A stretch of DNA of 64,000 nt. Source: Rhodoferax sp. (GTDB lineage Bacteria > Pseudomonadota > Gammaproteobacteria > Burkholderiales > Burkholderiaceae_C). Within the stretch, counting starts at the first letter, position 1; each line of letters starts with the position of its first letter. The notes below the pieces were generated by a model that saw nothing but the letters and a program-made list of their open reading frames with translations, was not told the origin of the DNA and ran no database searches. Shown piece after piece: positions 58,018 through 64,000 of the stretch. Position numbers and translations under genes: made by a program. The stretch is from NCBI GenBank assembly GCA_030645355.1, contig JAUSNJ010000187.1, positions 1-64,000 of the forward strand, written 5' to 3'.

Positions 58018-59475
58018 GTGAACGCTAAAGACCCTTCCCCCCTCACGCCGACTACCACCTGGACTGCACCCTTGGTGTGGCTGGTCGCAGCAGCGCTGGG
58101 TGGCTGCGCAGTGCAGCCATCCAGCCTGTCGACCGGACTGGATGCACCGGTTCCCGCACGGTGGTCTGTTGTCACCGCAGAGTCCATATCCGGGCAGTCC
58201 GGGACCGTGCTGGCGCAGTGGTGGCAGCGCTTCAACGATCCATTGCTGACTGCTCTCGTTGCGCAGGCTTTGCAGTCCAACACCGACGTGCGCTCGGCGC
58301 AGGCTGCATTGCAGCAGTCGCGTGCCCTGCGGGACGGCAAGGCTGCGGGCCTGGGGCCTAGCGTCAACGCCTCGGCTTCGGCCCAACGCAGCCGCTCGGG
58401 TGGCAACGACGCCGCCGACTCCTTCCAGCTCGGGTTTGATGCGAGCTGGGAGCCCGATGTGTTTGGCGGCCAGCGCAGCACACTGAATGCCGCAGAAGCC
58501 GATGCGCAGGCCGCGCAAGCCAGTCTGTCCCAGGTGCAGGTGTCAATGGCGGCCGAGGTTGCCGTGACCTACATCGATCTGCGGGGCTTGCAGGCGCGCC
58601 TGACTATTGCCCGCAGCAACCTGGCCGCACAAATGGAGACCTTGCAGATTGCACGCTGGCGCGCCCAGGCCGGGTTGGCGTCGTCGCTGGATGTGGAGCA
58701 GGCCGTGGCCGCCAGCGAGCAAACCAGCGCCCAGATCCCTTCGCTGACCACCAGCCTGGCCCAGGACCTTAGCAGCCTCGCCGTGCTGACCGGCCAGCCG
58801 CAGGCGCTCCTGCAAAACAGCCTGACAGCCGACGCTGCGCGTGTGGGCCTTGTTCCCCAGGCGAGCACAAACCTGGCCGTGGCCTTTCCAGCGCAGACCC
58901 TGCGCCAGCGCCCGGACGTCAGCGCGGCCGAGTACCGCGTCAGTGCGGCGCTGGCCCGTGTTGCGCAGGCCGATGCGGCGCGCTACCCCAGCTTCCAGAT
59001 TTCGGGTTCTCTCGGTTTGCGCGCCTTGACGTTGGGCGCCTTGACCAATGGGGCGTCGGTGGCGCAGGCACTGCTGGCCAGTGTTTCGGTTCCCTTGTTT
59101 GACGGTGGTGCCGCGCGCGCCCAGGTCCGGGCTCAGGAAGCTGCGCTGGAACAGGCCCGGTTGGCCTACCAGTCAACCGTGCTCAAGGCGCTGAAGGACG
59201 TAGAAGACGCCCTGGTGGCCCTGCAGGGCAATACCGAGCGTCTGGCGCGCCTGCAGGCCGCTTCCAGCGCCGCTGCCAATGCCGACCTGCTGGCGCGCCA
59301 GCGTTATGCCAGCGGGCTGATCGATTTTCGTACCGTGCTCGATACCCAGCGTACCTTGCTCTCCACCCAGGACGGTGTGGAGTCCACCCGTGCCAGCGTG
59401 AGCGCCGACCACGTGCGCCTGTACAAGGCCCTGGGTGGTGGCTGGACCCCCGACGCCGACACTGCGACACCCTGA
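58018..59475 (+). CDS. Outer-membrane efflux lipoprotein, NodT/OprM type
   Basis: 485 aa, TolC superfamily. The start is GTG at 58018; it gives a lipoprotein signal with lipobox LGGC. Two OEP repeats follow, with SSLDVEQAVAASEQT and RQRPDVSAAEYRVSAALARVAQADAARYP typical of the NodT family. It forms the exit duct for the MacA-MacB pump encoded next (14 bp gap). Confidence 0.93.
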   Translation: MNAKDPSPLTPTTTWTAPLVWLVAAALGGCAVQPSSLSTGLDAPVPARWSVVTAESISGQSGTVLAQWWQRFNDPLLTALVAQALQSNTDVRSAQAALQQSRALRDGKAAGLGPSVNASASAQRSRSGGNDAADSFQLGFDASWEPDVFGGQRSTLNAAEADAQAAQASLSQVQVSMAAEVAVTYIDLRGLQARLTIARSNLAAQMETLQIARWRAQAGLASSLDVEQAVAASEQTSAQIPSLTTSLAQDLSSLAVLTGQPQALLQNSLTADAARVGLVPQASTNLAVAFPAQTLRQRPDVSAAEYRVSAALARVAQADAARYPSFQISGSLGLRALTLGALTNGASVAQALLASVSVPLFDGGAARAQVRAQEAALEQARLAYQSTVLKALKDVEDALVALQGNTERLARLQAASSAAANADLLARQRYASGLIDFRTVLDTQRTLLSTQDGVESTRASVSADHVRLYKALGGGWTPDADTATP

Positions 59476-59489
59476 ATCCCCTACACGCC

Positions 59490-60824
59490 ATGACCAACCC
59501 TACACCCCCTGTTGACACGCCTGCAAACCCCACGGCGGTCGATTTGCAAGCCATACTGGGCGACGAACACATCCGGCCCTGGTGGCAGCGGCCTGCACTC
59601 TGGATGGCCATTGCGGTGGCCGCCGTGCTGGCAGCAGGCCTTGCCTATTGGCAGACGCAAAAGAACACCAGCGCACAGCCCAACTACGTGACCGAGGTGT
59701 TGAAGAAGGGCAACCTGACCTTGACGGTGCTGGCCAACGGCACGCTGCAGCCCACGCGCGCCGTCAACGTCGGCAGTGAACTGTCCGGCACCGTCAAGCG
59801 CGTGCTGGTGGATGTGAATGACCGCATCAAAAAGGGCCAGATTCTGGTCGAGCTGGACACGGCCAAACTGTCCGACCAGGTGCTGCGCTCCCGTGCGTCG
59901 CTGGCTGCAGCATTGGCACAGCAGGCACTGAGTACCGCCTCGTTGAAAGAAGCCCAAGCCAACCTGGCGCGCTTTGAAGAGGTGGCGCGACTGTCGGGCG
60001 GCAAGGTGCCGTCGGCCACCGAGCTGGACAGTGCCCGCGCCAATGTGGACCGTGCCGTGGCCACCGAGGCCAGCGCCCGCGCCAACGTGGCCGAGGTTCG
60101 GGCAACGGTGTCCACCGACGAGACCAATCTGTCCAAAGCCTCCATCCGCTCGCCCATTGACGGCGTGGTACTGACCCGCACGGTGGACCCGGGCAACGCG
60201 GTGGCCGCCTCGTTGCAGGCCGTCACGCTGTTCAGCGTGGCCGAAGACATTGCCCGGTTGCGGCTGGAAGTCAGCGTGGACGAGGCCGACGTCGGCTCCG
60301 TCCAGGTCGACCAAAGAGCCACCTTCACGGTCAGTGCTTATCCGTCGCGCCGCTACCCGGCCAAGATTACCCGGGTGGCCTTTGGCTCCACCAAGACCGA
60401 CAACGTGGTCACCTACACAACCCAACTGGAGGTGGACAACGCGGACCTGAGCCTGCGCCCCGGCATGACGGCCGCCGCCACCATCGTTTCGACCGAACGC
60501 ACCGGCGTCTTGCTGGTGCCCAATACTGCGCTGCGTTTTAGCCCCACAACCGAATCCGCAGCAGCGGCATCCGCACCGGCGGCCGACAGTGGTGGCGTGG
60601 TCTCCAAGCTGGTGCCGCGCATGCCACGGGGTGGTGGGCGCAAGACCGCGGGTGGCAGCGGTCTCGCCGCCAAACAGGTGTGGATTCTCAAGGACGGCCA
60701 GGCCGTGGCGGTGGCCGTCAAACCCGGTATCAGCGATGGCCGCATGACCGAAGTGTCTGGCGAGGGCCTGCAGGAGGGCATGGCTGTGATTACTGACCAG
60801 CGCGCCGCGGGAGCCGAAAAGTGA
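59490..60824 (+). CDS. macA: MacA-like periplasmic adaptor (membrane fusion protein)
   Basis: 444 aa. One N-terminal membrane helix (about 35-55), a lipoyl half-motif (LANGTLQPTRAVNVGSELSG), a coiled-coil hairpin (about 120-190), the second lipoyl half (ASIRSPIDGVVLTRTVDPGN) and a beta-barrel domain. Links the permease to the outer-membrane factor. Overlaps the ATPase gene by 4 bp. Confidence 0.92.
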   Translation: MTNPTPPVDTPANPTAVDLQAILGDEHIRPWWQRPALWMAIAVAAVLAAGLAYWQTQKNTSAQPNYVTEVLKKGNLTLTVLANGTLQPTRAVNVGSELSGTVKRVLVDVNDRIKKGQILVELDTAKLSDQVLRSRASLAAALAQQALSTASLKEAQANLARFEEVARLSGGKVPSATELDSARANVDRAVATEASARANVAEVRATVSTDETNLSKASIRSPIDGVVLTRTVDPGNAVAASLQAVTLFSVAEDIARLRLEVSVDEADVGSVQVDQRATFTVSAYPSRRYPAKITRVAFGSTKTDNVVTYTTQLEVDNADLSLRPGMTAAATIVSTERTGVLLVPNTALRFSPTTESAAAASAPAADSGGVVSKLVPRMPRGGGRKTAGGSGLAAKQVWILKDGQAVAVAVKPGISDGRMTEVSGEGLQEGMAVITDQRAAGAEK

Positions 60825-61558
60825 CCCAGCCGCTGATCCGCCTGCGCGGCATCACCAAGACCTATGGCCAGGGCGCCACCGCGTTGCAGGCCCTCAAGGG
60901 GGTGAACCTGGACATTGAAGCCGGCGACTTTGTGGCCATCATGGGCCCCAGCGGTTCGGGCAAGTCCACCGCCATGAACACGCTGGGCGCGCTGGATACG
61001 CCCACCACAGGCGAATACCTGTTCCAGGGCCTGCATGTGGAGACCCTGAGCCGCGACCAGCGCGCCCGCCTGCGCAGACGCTATCTGGGCTTTGTGTTCC
61101 AGGGCTTCAACCTGCTGGCCCGTACCTCGGCGCAAGAGAATGTGGAGTTGCCCTTGCTGTACCGGGGCGAAGCGGCCGCCGCCCGTCACGCCATGGCCGC
61201 CAAGGCGCTGGAGTCCGTTGGCCTGAAGGGCTGGGAGCACCACACGCCGGCCGAACTTTCGGGCGGGCAGCAGCAGCGCGTGGCCATTGCTCGCGCCATC
61301 GTCACCGAGCCGGCCGTGCTGCTGGCCGACGAGCCCACCGGCAACCTGGACACCCAGCGCAGCCGCGAGATCATGGACCTGTTGTGGGGCCTGAACGTGA
61401 ACCATGGCATCACCGTGCTGATGGTGACGCATGAACTGGACATGGCCGCCTATGCCAAACGCATCGTGCGTTTTGTTGACGGTGTGGTGGCCAGCGATGA
61501 GCGCAATGAACACCCGGCGGGTTTGCACGCGGCCCCGCCCGTGCCCGAGGCGCACTGA
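60821..61558 (+). CDS. MacB-type ABC ATPase
   Basis: 245 aa. Walker A GPSGSGKST, signature LSGGQQQRVAIARAI, Walker B VLLADEPTGNLD. LolD/MacB family. GTG start at 60821 overlapping macA. In classical MacB this domain is fused to the permease; here they are separate genes. Confidence 0.93.
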   Translation: MTQPLIRLRGITKTYGQGATALQALKGVNLDIEAGDFVAIMGPSGSGKSTAMNTLGALDTPTTGEYLFQGLHVETLSRDQRARLRRRYLGFVFQGFNLLARTSAQENVELPLLYRGEAAAARHAMAAKALESVGLKGWEHHTPAELSGGQQQRVAIARAIVTEPAVLLADEPTGNLDTQRSREIMDLLWGLNVNHGITVLMVTHELDMAAYAKRIVRFVDGVVASDERNEHPAGLHAAPPVPEAH

Positions 61559-61559
61559 G

Positions 61560-62765
<1,206 letters not shown>

Positions 62766-62768
62766 GCG

Positions 62769-64000
62769 CTACCAGTCTTCCTTGACCGCCAGCACGGCGT
62801 CACGTCCTGCGGCCGCACGCCCGGCCAGCCATGCCGTCAGCGTGCCCGCCACCACCACCGAAGCGCCCAGGGCCAGCAGGCGCCAGCCGGGCAGGGTCAG
62901 CTCCATGGTCCAGTGAAAGCTCTGCGGGTTGACCACGTGTACCAGCACCACGGCAACGGCCAAGCCCAGGCCCAGACCTGCCATGGCGCCCAGCGTAGTC
63001 CAGGCCAGCCCCTCGGTGGCCACCACGCGCAGCACCTGGCGCCGGGTCAGGCCTAGGTGCACCAGTAGGCCAAACTCCTTGCGCCGCGCCAGAACCTGCG
63101 CGCTGAAGGACGCCGCCACGCCAAACAGCCCAATGCCAATCGCCACGGCCTGCAGCCAGTAGGTCACGGCAAAGCTGCGGTCGAAGATGCGCAGCGAGGT
63201 GGCGCGGATCTCGCGCGCCGAGCCAAAGTCCATCAGCCGCCCCGCCTCGCCACCGGGTGTCTGGGCCTGGGCATTGGCCAGGTCGCGCAGCGCCTGCTCC
63301 AGCGCGGGCACATCGGTATCGGGCTCCAGCCACAGGGCAATGTCGTTGACACGCGCATCGCCACTCAGACGCTGAAAATCCGCCTGCTCCATGGCGATGG
63401 TGCCAAACTGGCGGGAATAATCGCGCCACACACCTGCTATGAAAAACGTAGCGCTATCATCATATTTATCGAGGGCTAGAGCCTGAAAATGCTTAAGGAG
63501 TGGGACGTAGACCGTGCCCGGGCGAGCGCCGTGCAGGTCGACCATGGCCTCGCTCACGTAGATGCCGATCTGGCCCGCGGGCACCGGCAGGGGCTCACCG
63601 GTGAGCGGCAGGCTGCGTGTGGCCCCCGTCATAGCCCCCAGGGGGCGGGCAATCAGCGTGACAGCGGGTTGGCCGGGGTCGGGTAGAAACTGCGTGTTGC
63701 GCTGACTGCTCAGCCGCTGCACACCGGGCAGCCGTGCCGCGGCCTGCACAAAGGCGTGGTCGAAATAGGCGGTGTCCTGTGTGCTGGCGCTGGCCGAGGA
63801 ACGCACATACAGGCTGGCGGGCAGCACCGTGTCCAGCCACTGTGTGACCGAGGTTCTGAAACTGGCCACCATTACCGTCAGCGCCACAGCCAGGCTCAGC
63901 GCGGCCACCACACCGCTCACCGCCACCGCCGCACTGCCACGCACACGCCGGGCCCGCTCCACTGCCAGCAGCGGCAAGGCCTGGCGGGTGACCAGCGGTG
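62769..64000 (-). CDS. Large FtsX-type ABC permease, N-terminal part outside the window
   Basis: About 410 codons visible. The frame stays open through 64000, so the TTG at 63977 is not the real start. It shows one helix (AAVAVSGVVAALSLAVALTVMV), a periplasmic domain, then three helices with QVLARRKEFGLLVHLGLTRRQVLR. This is the second half of a double-FtsX permease (AttFG-like, about 800 aa). Convergent with the MacB permease gene, 3 bp between stops. The matching ATPase should lie beyond the right edge. Confidence 0.85.
   Translation of the reverse strand, partial: PLVTRQALPLLAVERARRVRGSAAVAVSGVVAALSLAVALTVMVASFRTSVTQWLDTVLPASLYVRSSASASTQDTAYFDHAFVQAAARLPGVQRLSSQRNTQFLPDPGQPAVTLIARPLGAMTGATRSLPLTGEPLPVPAGQIGIYVSEAMVDLHGARPGTVYVPLLKHFQALALDKYDDSATFFIAGVWRDYSRQFGTIAMEQADFQRLSGDARVNDIALWLEPDTDVPALEQALRDLANAQAQTPGGEAGRLMDFGSAREIRATSLRIFDRSFAVTYWLQAVAIGIGLFGVAASFSAQVLARRKEFGLLVHLGLTRRQVLRVVATEGLAWTTLGAMAGLGLGLAVAVVLVHVVNPQSFHWTMELTLPGWRLLALGASVVVAGTLTAWLAGRAAAGRDAVLAVKEDW
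63436..63478 (-). repeat. Dispersed TAGCCCTCG repeat, copy F, inside the FtsX gene
   Basis: On the minus strand it begins TAGCCCTCGATAAAT and ends TTTTTCATAGC. It is read in frame as LALDKYDDSATFFIA in the periplasmic domain. Confidence 0.65.

Overview
The window looks like a chromosomal segment of a denitrifying betaproteobacterium, most likely Burkholderiales, family Comamonadaceae (Rhodoferax/Polaromonas-like). The pointers are the tpiA-secG-tRNA-Leu-nuoA..N-nudix order, GC-rich Comamonadaceae-like codon use, and a dispersed TAGCCCTCG repeat. This placement is inferred from gene content and order; no search was run. I see no phage, transposase, plasmid or CRISPR features.

Region 1 (1-17.8 kb) is a nitrate/nitrite assimilation locus. 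It holds nirB (cut by the left edge), a REC-ANTAR-PilJ-PilJ regulator, a PP2C/Ser-Thr kinase fusion, two multidomain GGDEF-EAL proteins, the MFS nitrate transporter narK, the nitrate ABC transporter nrtABD, a small winged-helix protein and the ANTAR regulator nasT. Both nirB and nrtA have a good sigma54 (-24/-12) promoter followed by an RNA leader with two short hairpins. All four hairpins carry hexaloops with A at position 1 and G at position 4, the target signature of ANTAR antiterminators. The nrtA leader ends in a clear intrinsic terminator, and NtrC-like GCACC sites lie upstream. The region therefore reads as NtrC/sigma54 initiation plus nitrate-responsive antitermination, with c-di-GMP enzymes and a kinase/phosphatase built into the same locus.

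Region 2 (17.9-41.4 kb) is housekeeping: tsaD, an Hsp20 chaperone, a LivK-like binding protein, rpsO-pnp, a quinone oxidoreductase, tpiA, secG, tRNA-Leu(GAG), the complete 14-gene NADH dehydrogenase operon nuoA-N, a Nudix hydrolase and a DUF1178 protein.

Region 3 (41.4-44 kb) has an MsbA-like ABC exporter followed by two small proteins that share an odd C-terminal tail.

Region 4 (44-56.7 kb) is a respiratory denitrification cluster. It has a c551-type cytochrome behind a Dnr/FNR box, a Crp/Fnr regulator of Dnr type, and one long minus-strand operon: nirS, a NapC/NirT tetraheme cytochrome, a c552-type cytochrome, a cupredoxin, then napD-A-G-H-B. A TonB-dependent receptor of the heme-receptor type diverges from nirS across a shared Dnr-like box.

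Region 5 (56.7-64 kb) is an efflux locus: an AttH-like secreted lipocalin-fold protein (minus), an outer-membrane factor, MacA, a MacB-type ATPase and a separate MacB-type permease (plus), and the C-terminal half of a large FtsX-type permease (minus) cut by the right edge.

Six copies of a short repeat (core TAGCCCTCG) are scattered through the window. Three of them lie in frame inside genes.
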